Origin: Dictyobacter aurantiacus
GTDB taxonomy: Bacteria; Chloroflexota; Ktedonobacteria; Ktedonobacterales; Ktedonobacteraceae
Direction: 5' to 3'
Assembly: GCF_003967515.1 (NCBI RefSeq)
Contig: NZ_BIFQ01000002.1
Coordinates: 310,001 to 374,000, forward strand
Length of the DNA: 64,000 nucleotides
Position numbers and translations under genes: made by a program
In this document: positions 9,366 through 17,833 of the stretch, piece by piece
Layout of the letters: every line of letters starts with the position of its first letter
How positions within the stretch are numbered: position 1 is the first letter of the stretch
The notes under the pieces: model-generated
Database searches by the model: none
What the model was told of the DNA's origin: nothing
What the model saw: the letters and a program-made list of their open reading frames with translations, nothing else

Positions 9366-10871
9366 GTGAGCGACAATCTCGAAAAAAAGCCACCCGTTAC
9401 CACTACTGATGCCGGTATTCCTGCCACCAGTGATGCGCATTCTCTCACGGTAGGCCCCAACGGACCTATAGTCCTGCAGGATCACTATCTGATCCAGAAG
9501 ATGGCCCAGTTTAACCGAGAGCGCGTGCCTGAGCGTGTGGTGCATGCCAAGGGAAGTGGCGCGTTCGGCTATTTCGAAGTTACAGCGGACGTCACACAAT
9601 GGACGAGCGCGGCCTTCCTCAATCAGGTCGGCAAGCGTACCCCAATTCTGGCACGCTTCTCCACTGTAGCCGGTGAGTTGGGATCGGCGGATACAGTGCG
9701 CGATCCACGTGGTTTCGCCATCAAATTCTATACTGAAGAAGGCAACTACGACCTGGTCGGCAACAACACACCAATCTTCTTTGTGCGCGATCCTTCAAAG
9801 TTCTCGGATTTCATCCATTCGCAGAAGCGCATGCCAGATTCAGATATGCGCAGCAATAACGCGCAATGGGATTTCTGGTCCCTCTCGCCGGAAGCGATGC
9901 ACCAGGTGGCGTTCCTGATGACGGATCGCGGTATCCCCCGAACTTATCGCCATATGAATGGTTATGGTAGCCACACCTTCATGTGGATCAATAAGGGCGG
10001 GGAGAAGTTCTGGGTCAAGTATCACTTCAAAACCGAGCAGGGCATTGAGAACTTTACCGATTCCGACGCCAAAGCTATGGTCGCCGAAGATCCAGATTTC
10101 CATCGCCGTGACCTGCGCGAGTCGATCGAGAAGAAAGACTTCCCCGTCTGGCGCCTGGAAATGCAGATCATGCCATTTGAGGACGCGGCCAACTACCGCT
10201 TCAATCCCTTTGATCTGACCAAGGTCTGGCCACACAGCGATTATCCACTCATCGAGGTTGGTCGCATGGTGCTGGATCGCAATCCAGAGAACTTCTTTGC
10301 CCAGATGGAGCAGGCATCGTTCGAGCCCGCCAATATGGTCCCCGGCATCGGACCCAGCCCGGATAAGATGCTGCTTGGCCGTCTGTTCAGCTATCCCGAT
10401 ACCCATCGCCATCGCATTGGAGCCAACTACCTGCAGTTGCCGGTGAATCAGCCGCGTAACGAGGTGCATAGCTACAATAAGGACGGCGCGATGCGCTATC
10501 GCAACAACGGCAACCAGCCCGTCTACGCCCCCAACAGCTATGGTGGCCCACAGGCCAATCCCAATATCATCGAGCCCAGCTGGGAGTCCAACGGTGAGCT
10601 CGTGCGCAGCGCCTACACGCTGCACGCGGAAGACGATGATTTCGGGCAGGCTGGCACCCTCTATCGCAAGGTGCTGTCGCAGACCGATCGCGACCATATG
10701 GTCGACAATATCGTGGCCCACATGAGCAAGGGCGTCGAACCGTTCATCCAGGAGCGAGCGATCAAGCTGTGGCTCCAGGTTGATAAGGATCTCGGTAGCC
10801 GCATCGCCCAGGGTCTTGGTGCCACAGTCGTCATGCCAGCCGGGGAGACCCAGGAGGCTCAGCGCTCCTAA
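9366..10871 (+). CDS. katA: Monofunctional heme catalase
   Basis: 501 residues, a small-subunit catalase that converts hydrogen peroxide to water and oxygen in the cytosol. The distal histidine lies at about residue 60 (RVVHAKGSGAFGYF), the distal asparagine in VGNNTPIFF at about 133, and the proximal heme tyrosine in RLFSYPDTHRHRIG. GTG 9366 is chosen because GGAGG ends 5 nt upstream. A TTG that would add four residues lies inside that site. The gene is monocistronic and ends at an exceptionally long perfect hairpin. Peroxide control (PerR or OxyR) is plausible, but no operator was recognised. Confidence 0.95.
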   Translation: MSDNLEKKPPVTTTDAGIPATSDAHSLTVGPNGPIVLQDHYLIQKMAQFNRERVPERVVHAKGSGAFGYFEVTADVTQWTSAAFLNQVGKRTPILARFSTVAGELGSADTVRDPRGFAIKFYTEEGNYDLVGNNTPIFFVRDPSKFSDFIHSQKRMPDSDMRSNNAQWDFWSLSPEAMHQVAFLMTDRGIPRTYRHMNGYGSHTFMWINKGGEKFWVKYHFKTEQGIENFTDSDAKAMVAEDPDFHRRDLRESIEKKDFPVWRLEMQIMPFEDAANYRFNPFDLTKVWPHSDYPLIEVGRMVLDRNPENFFAQMEQASFEPANMVPGIGPSPDKMLLGRLFSYPDTHRHRIGANYLQLPVNQPRNEVHSYNKDGAMRYRNNGNQPVYAPNSYGGPQANPNIIEPSWESNGELVRSAYTLHAEDDDFGQAGTLYRKVLSQTDRDHMVDNIVAHMSKGVEPFIQERAIKLWLQVDKDLGSRIAQGLGATVVMPAGETQEAQRS

Positions 10872-10882
10872 AATCTGAAACT

Positions 10883-10960
10883 CTGTGATGAGTGAGACGA
10901 AAAGAAGGGCGACCCAACCGCGTGGTTGGGTCGCCCTTCTTTTCGTCTCACTCATCACAG
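10883..10960. terminator. Bidirectional terminator with 37-bp perfect stem
   Basis: A perfect inverted repeat with 37-bp arms and a 4-nt loop (GCGT), placed between the convergent catalase and efflux genes (ends 10871 and 10966). The stem is much longer than an ordinary intrinsic terminator. Confidence 0.8.
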
Positions 10961-10965
10961 ACCGG

Positions 10966-12528
10966 CTATCCGACCTGACTCGGCTGCGGCTGCTCGACTG
11001 CGGGAGCCTCTTTTTTAGCTGAGGACTGGTATTTTCCGGGCCAGCCAGGGAGGAAGATCGAGAGCAAGATGGCGACGAGGGCGATGATAAAGGTGGCCAT
11101 ATAGGCATGCTCAAGTCCGGTAATATACTGGCTCTGGAACTGGTGGATGCCGTTGAGAACCGTCTGACGTACGGGCGGGGGCAGCTTTGAAATGTCACCG
11201 CCGCTCGGGATGTTCTTTGGCATGCTGATCGTAATGGCGGCGGTCAGAATAGTCGCCAGGACGGCCACGCCGATCGACTGCATGGTCTGACGCGTCGCCT
11301 GCACCAGCGGGGTGGCGCGGTTGAGACGCGACAGGGGCACATCGAGCAGAGCCGCGATCTGGCTGTTCTGGATGATCAGGCCCACCGCCAGACCGCGCAG
11401 GACCAGCAAGAAGATGATGAAGTTGATGCTGGTGTCGATCTTGATCTGTGAGAACTGATAGGTGTTATAGGCAATCAGGATAAATCCGAGGACGATCGGC
11501 ACGCGCGGTCCGATGCGATCGGCGAGGCGCCCGGCGATAAAGCTGGAAAAGGCCGACGCGATCGCCAGCGGCAGCAGGATCAAACCAGCCTGAAACGCGC
11601 TCTGGCCGCGCAGGATCTGCAGGTAGAGCGGCAGCAGGAATTCCGCTCCAAAGAGGGCGATAGTACCAACCATGCTGGCGACGTTGGCGATAGCAAAGCT
11701 GGGAATGCCAAAAAGGCGCAGGTCCATCAACGGGTCGGGCATGCGCAGTTCGACGATGGAGAACACGGCCAGAGCCAGCAGTCCAATTACCAAACCGGCA
11801 ATGACGCGCGGATCGGTCCAGCCGGAGCCTTGCTCACCGGCGATCGAGGCGGCGAACAGGATGGAGCCAAAGCCCAGGGCCGACAGGATGATGCCGGGAA
11901 TGTCGGCACGCACCTTCGCGGAGCCCGGAGCCTCGCGCAAGAAGAGCGTCCCAATCGTCAGACCAATAATCCCGATCGGGAGATTCAGGAAGAAGATCCA
12001 TGACAAAAGGTCACGATCAACCAGCCAGCCGCCCAGCAGGGGTCCAATAGCGGGAGCGAAAACCAGCACAATGCCAAAGATGCCAAAGGCGGCCCCACGC
12101 TCACGAGGCGGAAAAGCCCGAAAGAGCAGCGCGGTCCCCAGCGGCAGCGAGATACCACCGCCAACGCCCTGGATGGCGCGGGCGCCAATCAAAAAGGCCA
12201 GCGAGGGCGCGAAACCACAGAGCAACGACCCCAGCACAAACAGCGCCAGTCCAAGCAGGTAGATACGCTTCACGCCAAAGCGATCACCCAGGAAACCTGA
12301 CAGCGGCGTCGCGATACCCAGCGCCAGCGTATACAGGCTGATCACCCACTGCGACTCACTGGTCGAGACCGAATAATGCTGCTGCAAAGACTTCAGAGCT
12401 ACGTTAATGACGGTTGAATCCAGAATCACCATAAACAGGCCAAACACCACAGTTGCCAGCACACGCCACTTATAGCCGGCATCACCAGCATGCTGAGATC
12501 CTGGCGAGAACTGTGCATTCTCTTCCAT
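10966..12528 (-). CDS. DHA2-family (EmrB/QacA-like) MFS drug efflux transporter
   Basis: 520 residues and about 14 membrane helices. Family motifs include VILDSTVINVALKSLQ in the first helix, GDRFGVKRIYLLGL between helices 2 and 3 (motif A), and GVGGGISLPLG with FGIVLVFAPAIGPLLGGWL (motif C, the antiporter signature). It should export hydrophobic drugs or metabolites in exchange for protons. ATG 12528 is preceded by AAGGAGGA at 5 nt. Two copies of a TTATCAT-GATAAATAA palindrome upstream, one touching the ribosome site, indicate tight repression, probably by an unlinked TetR- or MarR-type protein. Confidence 0.9.
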   Translation of the reverse strand: MEENAQFSPGSQHAGDAGYKWRVLATVVFGLFMVILDSTVINVALKSLQQHYSVSTSESQWVISLYTLALGIATPLSGFLGDRFGVKRIYLLGLALFVLGSLLCGFAPSLAFLIGARAIQGVGGGISLPLGTALLFRAFPPRERGAAFGIFGIVLVFAPAIGPLLGGWLVDRDLLSWIFFLNLPIGIIGLTIGTLFLREAPGSAKVRADIPGIILSALGFGSILFAASIAGEQGSGWTDPRVIAGLVIGLLALAVFSIVELRMPDPLMDLRLFGIPSFAIANVASMVGTIALFGAEFLLPLYLQILRGQSAFQAGLILLPLAIASAFSSFIAGRLADRIGPRVPIVLGFILIAYNTYQFSQIKIDTSINFIIFLLVLRGLAVGLIIQNSQIAALLDVPLSRLNRATPLVQATRQTMQSIGVAVLATILTAAITISMPKNIPSGGDISKLPPPVRQTVLNGIHQFQSQYITGLEHAYMATFIIALVAILLSIFLPGWPGKYQSSAKKEAPAVEQPQPSQVG

Positions 12529-12539
12529 GCCCGTCCTCC

Positions 12540-12557
12540 TTATCATACGATAAATAA
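12540..12557. promoter_or_regulatory. Operator-like palindrome, proximal copy
   Basis: TTATCATACGATAAATAA immediately upstream of the ribosome site of the efflux gene. Same motif as at 12639-12656, with dyad centres 99 bp apart. Confidence 0.55.
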
Positions 12558-12631
12558 CTAACAACAAAGATAAGCATTTTTTATGCCACACCAAGGACGA
12601 ATGACACTAATGCTTGCGGGTAACTTTTAAA

Positions 12632-12659
12632 AATTTATTTATCATTTGATAAATAAATT
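12632..12659. promoter_or_regulatory. Operator-like palindrome, distal copy
   Basis: Perfect dyad with 13-bp arms (AATTTATTTATCA, TT, complement). Its core TTATCATTTGATAAATAA matches the proximal copy at all but the two central bases. Confidence 0.55.
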
Positions 12660-12771
12660 TACTACAGAAATATAGAATCTAGCGCTGCAATTGTCAAGGC
12701 TCTAATATTAGAGAGTATTTGACTTGCGTCATGGTGGGGGCGCTCACGCCTCCTGGAAAAAGTGTGTCTAA

Positions 12772-13044
12772 CACCCCACAATCGGAACCGCCGTCGGTGG
12801 ATCGCTCACGCCATTCCTGTTCGGCTTATTGATCCAAACCAATAACCCCTGGATCGTCTTTGATGGCTTCCTGCTCGGCGCCGTACTGATGGTAGCGGCT
12901 GGCGCCGTCGCGGTCTTCTTCGGTATCGATGCCGAAAGGAAATCGCTGGAGAGCGTGGCCGATCCCCTCTCAGCGGCGAAAAGCCATAGTGCAGGCGCCG
13001 CTGGCAAGGGTTCCCTTCCGCAGAAAAGTATGGGGATGCAATAG
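12772..13044 (+). pseudogene. C-terminal remnant of an MFS transporter
   Basis: An open frame of about 90 codons begins right after an in-frame stop (TAA at 12769) and has no start or ribosome site. It encodes the end of a 12-helix transporter: IGTAVGGSLTPFLFGLLIQ, then FDGFLLGAVLMVAAGAVAVFFG and a polar tail. The rest of the gene is missing, and a terminator-like repeat follows. It looks like the leftover of a deletion. Homology is judged by motif only. Confidence 0.5.
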
Positions 13045-13055
13045 GAGATATCAAG

Positions 13056-13109
13056 TGGCGTAAACCTAAAGGGCGTTCGCATTCGCGAACACCCTTTAGG
13101 TTTACGCCA
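13056..13109. terminator. Long inverted repeat, probable terminator
   Basis: 25-bp arms with one G/T mismatch and a 4-nt loop (ATTC), 12 bp after the transporter remnant. Probably its former terminator. Confidence 0.6.
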
Positions 13110-13311
13110 AAATAGGCACTCTGGTATTGACAATTATCAATTTATAGTTAATACTCTTAGAAAGAGTGTTTAGGTGCCAAAACAATTTCTAGTTATTCAA
13201 CTTCAATTGTTCCCCAATGCTCTTGTCTGTTATTTGTCAGCACTGATGCAAACATACCCGTACGGCTTATTTGACTCCGCTGTAAGTACAGCAATATTCT
13301 GTACGGGCATT

Positions 13312-13329
13312 ATGAAAACATGTTTTCAT
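13312..13329. promoter_or_regulatory. 18-bp perfect palindrome upstream of S53 peptidase
   Basis: ATGAAAACATGTTTTCAT, centred about 50 bp before the peptidase start. Candidate operator. Confidence 0.4.
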
Positions 13330-13369
13330 GATGTACGTATGTTATTGCGTCTGCGGAAAGGAAGCCGTT

Positions 13370-14545
13370 TTGCGCAAATTTTTACTCTCCTTCTATTTGA
13401 TGGCTGCCCTTCTACTTACCATGGCGGCCACTACTACCAGCGCATTTGCTCAGGCCAGTAACGTGCGATCCTTTACTTCTCATCATGTATGTGGCGCTGT
13501 CGCAGCGGGCAACGTTCATTGTAATGCGGTCCAGATCGATAGCAAAGGTGGAAAGACAACGCCCAATGCCTCTCCTTCTGGTCTCAATCCCACGGATCTG
13601 CAGTCGGCCTACAAACTGCCTTCATCAACGGCTGGTAGCGGCCAGACGGTTGCGATCGTGGACGCCTACAATGATCCCAATGCAGAATCAGACCTGGCGG
13701 TCTATCGCAGCCAGTTTGGTCTGCCTGCCTGTACAACGGCCAACGGTTGTTTCCGCAAAGTGGACCAGAATGGTGGTACAAAGTATCCACGTGGAAACAG
13801 TGGTTGGGCGGAGGAGATTTCGCTCGATCTGGATATGGTGAGCGCGATCTGCCCTAACTGCCATATCCTGCTGGTTGAGGCATCGAGCTCTTCCTTCACT
13901 AATCTGGGAACCGGCGTCAATACCGCCGTCAACCTGGGCGCCAACACCATTAGCAATAGCTACGGTGGCAACGAGTCCAGCAGCGAGACCAGCTATGCAT
14001 CCTACTACAATCATCCAGGACACGTCATTACAGCCAGCTCCGGCGACAATGGCTATGGTGTAGAGTCGCCAGCCGCGTACAACACGGTGGTTGCGGTTGG
14101 TGGTACCTCTCTCTCGAAGAGCAGCAACACCCGTGGTTGGAGCGAGACGGCCTGGAATGGTGCGGGTAGCGGTTGTAGCGCGTATATCACCAAGCCCTCC
14201 TGGCAGAAGGATAGCGGCTGTAGCCGTCGCACCGTCGCTGACGTCTCAGCGGTTGCCGATCCCAACACCGGCGTCTCGGTCTATGATACCTACGGTCAGG
14301 GGAGCGGTTGGATGGTCTTTGGTGGCACCAGCGTGGCATCTCCCATTATCGCCAGCGTCTATGCCCTGGCCGGCAATGCCAGCAGCGTCAACGCCGCCCA
14401 GTCGCTCTACAGCAACACCGGCAGTCTGTTCGACGTCACCAGTGGCAGCAACGGCTCCTGCGGTGGTAGCTACCTGTGCACAGCAGGCTCAGGATATGAT
14501 GGTCCCACTGGTCTTGGCACCCCCAATGGTACCGGAGCCTTCTAA
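13370..14545 (+). CDS. Secreted S53 (sedolisin-type) serine-carboxyl peptidase, short form
   Basis: 391 residues from TTG 13370, chosen because AAAGGAAG lies 5 nt upstream and the product then opens with a clean signal peptide (RKFLLSFYLMAALLLTMA, then TSAFAQA). S53 catalytic residues are visible: Glu149 and Asp153 (EISLD), oxyanion Asp226 (SSGDNG) and nucleophile Ser321 (GGTSVASP). Family members are extracellular acid peptidases, usually with a propeptide of 150-200 residues. Here only about 60 residues lie between signal and catalytic domain, so the typical pro-kumamolisin propeptide is absent. A terminator follows at 14583. A second, full-length S53 enzyme is at 38858-40699. Confidence 0.88.
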   Translation: MRKFLLSFYLMAALLLTMAATTTSAFAQASNVRSFTSHHVCGAVAAGNVHCNAVQIDSKGGKTTPNASPSGLNPTDLQSAYKLPSSTAGSGQTVAIVDAYNDPNAESDLAVYRSQFGLPACTTANGCFRKVDQNGGTKYPRGNSGWAEEISLDLDMVSAICPNCHILLVEASSSSFTNLGTGVNTAVNLGANTISNSYGGNESSSETSYASYYNHPGHVITASSGDNGYGVESPAAYNTVVAVGGTSLSKSSNTRGWSETAWNGAGSGCSAYITKPSWQKDSGCSRRTVADVSAVADPNTGVSVYDTYGQGSGWMVFGGTSVASPIIASVYALAGNASSVNAAQSLYSNTGSLFDVTSGSNGSCGGSYLCTAGSGYDGPTGLGTPNGTGAF

Positions 14546-14582
14546 GCATCTCAACAGAACCGATCTTCTCTTTAAGAAGAAG

Positions 14583-14615
14583 AATGCCAGCCTGGGCCTC
14601 CAGGCTGGCATTTTT
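14583..14615 (+). terminator. Intrinsic terminator of the short S53 peptidase
   Basis: Stem AATGCCAGCCTGG / CCAGGCTGGCATT with a 4-nt loop, followed by a T run. Confidence 0.85.
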
Positions 14616-14662
14616 ATGCCCCCTGGATAGTATGGCCGACGCCGAGCGTCCTGCCTTAGCGA

Positions 14663-15307
14663 CTAGCGCCGATCAAGCAGCCAGCCTTCGAATTGAGCCA
14701 CGGTCCGCTCCAGTTCTTCAGTCTGCAGACACAGCTGCAGCATGGCGCCTTTGAAGAAAGACATCATCGCGTGGGCGGTCAAGGCCGGGTCAAGATCAGC
14801 CCGGAAAAGCCGCTGATTGATCCCCTCTACCAACACGTTGATCAGATACTGTTGCCAGTCGTCATCAGCCTGCTTGAGGATCTGGTAGATGGCCTGGTCG
14901 CGTTCAGATCGCAGGATAAGTTCACCCATCACGCGAAAAATTTCAGGGGTATCAATGAGCATGCGCGTCAAATGAGCCAGGTGCTGGTGCAGAACCTCAA
15001 CAGGTGTCTTTTCAGCGGCCTCGCTACCAGCATCCTGAACAACCGCGATGTGCTGAACAATATAATCGACCACGCCCTGGATCAGCTTTTCTTTCGTTGA
15101 GAAATAATAGTACAGGGTGCCGATATTCATCCCAGCCCCGGCCGCAACGTCACGGGTCCGCAAACCCTCTACCCCCTTGCTGGCTATCAGCCCAAAGGCC
15201 GCCAGCACGATCTCCTGACGCCGATCCTCGCTGCCAGCGTTACCAGCCGCCGTCACCTGTATATTTTCTGCATCCATATGGGGATAGGTATTATCATCCT
15301 GATACAT
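14663..15307 (-). CDS. TetR/AcrR-family transcriptional regulator
   Basis: 214 residues. The N-terminal helix-turn-helix is standard (RRQEIVLAAFGLIASKGVEGLRTRDVAAGAGMNIGTLYYYFSTK, split here for length: GVEGLRTRDV, AGMNIGTLYYYF). The helical C-terminus is the ligand and dimerisation domain. ATG 15307 is preceded by GGAG at 11 nt. The neighbouring genes do not reveal a target. It is convergent with the S53 peptidase and has a 580-bp AT-rich spacer on its upstream side. Confidence 0.9.
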   Translation of the reverse strand: MYQDDNTYPHMDAENIQVTAAGNAGSEDRRQEIVLAAFGLIASKGVEGLRTRDVAAGAGMNIGTLYYYFSTKEKLIQGVVDYIVQHIAVVQDAGSEAAEKTPVEVLHQHLAHLTRMLIDTPEIFRVMGELILRSERDQAIYQILKQADDDWQQYLINVLVEGINQRLFRADLDPALTAHAMMSFFKGAMLQLCLQTEELERTVAQFEGWLLDRR

Positions 15308-15889
15308 TATAGCAATCTCCTACAATCAAACGCTTGACCGAACATCATAAACCTGTGATTTATACGGCACGCGCTTGAACGAAAAATACAGAATTACCGC
15401 AGATATAAATTTAATAATATATGCCAGTTATGACATACGCTTCTTCCATTGAGCAGCTCTTCATATGCGATACCCACTATATCTCTCTTCGCTTGAAAAT
15501 CACAAATGTGATTCTTGTAATCTCCGTCGTTATACATACAGATTATACTAACAAGACTGTTTGTTGTACAAATGGATAAAAATAAAAAAAAAGAATGAGA
15601 AGAATGGTCAAAAAAAGAAAACCGGGTAGATGCATTGACATAAGATGTTGTCTTTTATGTCATACATGCTACCCGGTACCCGGTTGGCCGGGGTTTCGGA
15701 AGCGCCTGGACAGTTGCTTACTTATTTCACAAGAATGTATATCATGTCAGACAAGGTTTTGTCAATTCCCGATCAATTAAGCAGAGAAAATTCGTTAAGA
15801 GAGTCACCTACACTGCATGAGTTTATAGCTTCTATTTCCTGTCTCCATTATAACAGGAACAACGGCTATAAGAATACAGTGATGTGTTT
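15308..15889. other. AT-rich intergenic region with long imperfect hairpin
   Basis: No gene is supported. At 15621-15677 an imperfect inverted repeat starts ACCGGGTAG and ends CTACCCGGT, enclosing GACATAA / TTATGTC. The rest is AT-rich and presumably contains the TetR promoter. Confidence 0.45.
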
Positions 15890-16660
15890 TCAGGGCAGCA
15901 GGGAAGCCATGTCGGCCAGCGAGGTAAAGGGGTCCCAGATAGTGAGGAAGGTGCGTTCAACCCCCATGGCTTCCCAGCTTGCCAGCTTTGCTGCGATATC
16001 GGCAGGCCACTCCCAGACATAGACCGAGAGGGAAGGTGAACGCGGGGCGGACGCGATCTGTTCGGCGGCGAAGCGGATGATTTCGTCGTCGGCATAAACG
16101 TTGATCTCGTCGGCATACGTGACGGCGCTCTGGATCAGGCGGCGCGAGTTGCCAGCGCCCACAACAACACGCATCGGTTGCGCTGGAACCGGTGTAGAGG
16201 CGGCGTTGGTCAGGTGAATATGCTCTCCGGCGAACGTTACCTGCCGCCCGGCCCAGACCTGGCGCAGCACCTGAATGGTTTCCTTGAGGCCATCGATACG
16301 CGTTTGCGGCGCCGGTATCGGCAATCCCCACGCGCGCGCCTCCTGAAAGAAATCGCCCGCTCCGATGCCCAGCTCAAATCGGCCCGAGCTCAAAATAGAG
16401 AGTACCGACGTCTCTTTAGCCAGCACGCCGGGTAGATAGTTCAGACGATCAATCACCATCGGCACCAGTTTGATGCGCCGCGTGCTCATGGCCAGTGCCC
16501 CGTAGAGCGACCAACCGGAAAGATAGGGCCACTCCAGTTTATCGGTATGAAAGTGATCTAAAAAGCTGAGAGCATCAAAACCCTGGACGTCGGCCGCCCG
16601 GGCCGCCGCTACGATAGCCGACCAGTTCCCGGTCGGACCCAGATTTACCCCGATACGCAT
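15890..16660 (-). CDS. LLM-class flavin-dependent oxidoreductase
   Basis: 256 residues of the bacterial luciferase-like/F420-dependent TIM-barrel family. Visible are the N-terminal strand (MRIGVNLGPTGNW), the LSFLDHFHTD loop, the central GRFELGIGAGDFFQEARAWG motif and VVVGAGNSRRL in the phosphate/cofactor region. It probably reduces or oxygenates a small organic substrate with F420H2 or FMNH2. The protein is shorter than the typical 300-340 residues of the family. Start ATG 16660 follows GAGGAGAAA. A MITE-like element was inserted just upstream. A second member of the family is at 26552-27394. Confidence 0.85.
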   Translation of the reverse strand: MRIGVNLGPTGNWSAIVAAARAADVQGFDALSFLDHFHTDKLEWPYLSGWSLYGALAMSTRRIKLVPMVIDRLNYLPGVLAKETSVLSILSSGRFELGIGAGDFFQEARAWGLPIPAPQTRIDGLKETIQVLRQVWAGRQVTFAGEHIHLTNAASTPVPAQPMRVVVGAGNSRRLIQSAVTYADEINVYADDEIIRFAAEQIASAPRSPSLSVYVWEWPADIAAKLASWEAMGVERTFLTIWDPFTSLADMASLLP

Positions 16661-16691
16661 ACCAGGTTTCTCCTCTGCGAATACACTACGA

Positions 16692-16891
16692 GCGTGTCAG
16701 ACTCCCGCCATGTTGGGGCCACTTGCGCGCCCCCGCACAGGCGTCCGCTGCGCGGCCGCACTGTTTTTGTGTGTTGGTGCAGTGCGTGCGCAGATGCGCA
16801 CGCACTGCACCAACACACCATGGACTCGTGAGCACCGCAGGTGCGAAAACTCATGCAGCCCTCAGGCGATGATGATGAAAGTCTGACACGC
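16692..16891. mobile_element. MITE-like element, copy A
   Basis: 200 bp with 12-bp inverted ends GCGTGTCAGACT (16692-16703, 16880-16891) and the 7-bp direct repeat ACTACGA on both sides (16685-16691, 16892-16898), the signature of transposition. The centre holds a perfect hairpin at 16769-16818 with 23-bp arms and loop AGAT. No coding capacity. Inverted in orientation relative to copies D and E. Confidence 0.8.
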
Positions 16892-16898
16892 ACTACGA

Positions 16899-16962
16899 AC
16901 GTGTCTCACTCTCGTTATACTGGGGACGTGAGCGCCCCCATGGTGACGAGAGTCTGGCACAT
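16899..16962. mobile_element. Deleted MITE derivative abutting copy A
   Basis: 64 bp with similar ends (ACGTGTCTCACT, AGTCTGGCACAT) but no central hairpin. It starts at the right-hand ACTACGA duplication of copy A. Confidence 0.5.
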
Positions 16963-17081
16963 TCCAAAAACAGCTTCAGATAGGGAGTATAAAGCACCCA
17001 ATATGACAGCTCCCGTCATATTGCGATCGATGCATATTGGCCGGCCTATATTTGGGCCAGAGGAAGCGCGCCGGACACGTG

Positions 17082-17591
17082 TTAGCGTGGAGAGGACAGG
17101 TGGTCGGTGAGCTTTTTGAGGCGTTCGAGGAGATCACGGTATTCGCCGTACTCTATGCCGTACTGGCAGCTTATTTTCTGGGGGATGGGGCTGGCCAGCA
17201 TTTTGAGGTTGCTCCCCTCTTCTGTGAGCACAATATCGACGACACGCTGGTCGCTGTGGCGGCGCTGGCGCGCGATATAGCCCACGCCCTCCAGGCGCTT
17301 GAGCAGTGGAGAAAGGGTCCCTGAATCCAGGTGCAGCAGTTGCCCGAGATCTTTGACAGAACAGCTCTGGCGCTCCCACAAGACGAGCATGACCAGGTAT
17401 TGGGGATAGGTCAACCCTAACTCGTCGAGCAGCGGCCGATAGGCGTCGATCGCCGCCCGAGAGGCCGAATACAGGGCGAAACAGAGCATGTCGCTGATGT
17501 GCACCTTCTGCTCCTCAGCCAGCGTACTCCCCACGACATCGCTGTTCATCCCCTCAAATGGCCATCGCTCTTCTACATTCTTATCACCCAT
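17082..17591 (-). CDS. ohrR: OhrR-type MarR-family organic hydroperoxide sensor/repressor
   Basis: 169 residues. A MarR winged helix is present (LTYPQYLVMLVLWERQ, then VKDLGQLLHLDSGTLSPLLKRLEGVGYI and the RQRRHSDQRVVDI wing). The peroxide-sensing cysteine of OhrR proteins is at Cys37 in the diagnostic context DMLCFALYSASRA, and a further Cys near residue 140 could allow a two-Cys mechanism. It is divergent from ohr, and the spacer contains classic TACAATT/AATTGTA operator motifs near both genes, so it should repress ohr and itself until oxidised. ATG 17591 is chosen over upstream codons because GGAGGGG lies 8 nt before it. Confidence 0.92.
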   Translation of the reverse strand: MGDKNVEERWPFEGMNSDVVGSTLAEEQKVHISDMLCFALYSASRAAIDAYRPLLDELGLTYPQYLVMLVLWERQSCSVKDLGQLLHLDSGTLSPLLKRLEGVGYIARQRRHSDQRVVDIVLTEEGSNLKMLASPIPQKISCQYGIEYGEYRDLLERLKKLTDHLSSPR

Positions 17592-17637
17592 GGCGTATGC
17601 CCCTCCAGTCCATTTTTTACAGGTGTATATGCATTTC

Positions 17638-17680
17638 CATTTAATTGTACGCAATTGTATAGCACACAATTAAATAGAAG
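17638..17680. promoter_or_regulatory. OhrR operator region, ohrR side
   Basis: Contains TTAATTGTACGCAATTGTAT and ACACAATTAAAT, variants of the TACAATT-AATTGTA OhrR box, upstream of ohrR. Confidence 0.7.
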
Positions 17681-17721
17681 TCAAGCAATCGCCTCCGGTG
17701 AGGCATCCAGCTACCATTGCC

Positions 17722-17790
17722 TTGACATTGCTCTAAATTCTGTGGTATAAATTGCTTACAATTTAATTGTGTACAATTTAATTGTGTACA
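17722..17790 (+). promoter_or_regulatory. ohr promoter with tandem OhrR boxes
   Basis: TTGACA (17722-17727), 18 nt, TATAAA (17746-17751). Just downstream is TACAATTTAATTGTG, then a second TACAATTTAATTGTG (17757-17790), so a bound repressor would cover the start of transcription. Confidence 0.85.
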
Positions 17791-17833
17791 ACTCACATTC
17801 CTGAAAAATAGAGATGAAAGGCGGCTTAATACT

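Noticed and set aside
9049..9599. Two minus-strand frames (92 and 158 codons) over the catalase leader and start
   Set aside because: They lack ribosome sites, and the longer one runs antisense into the catalase coding region.
15595..15780. A 61-codon frame through the imperfect hairpin at 15621-15677
   Set aside because: It is generated by the inverted repeat and has no convincing ribosome site.
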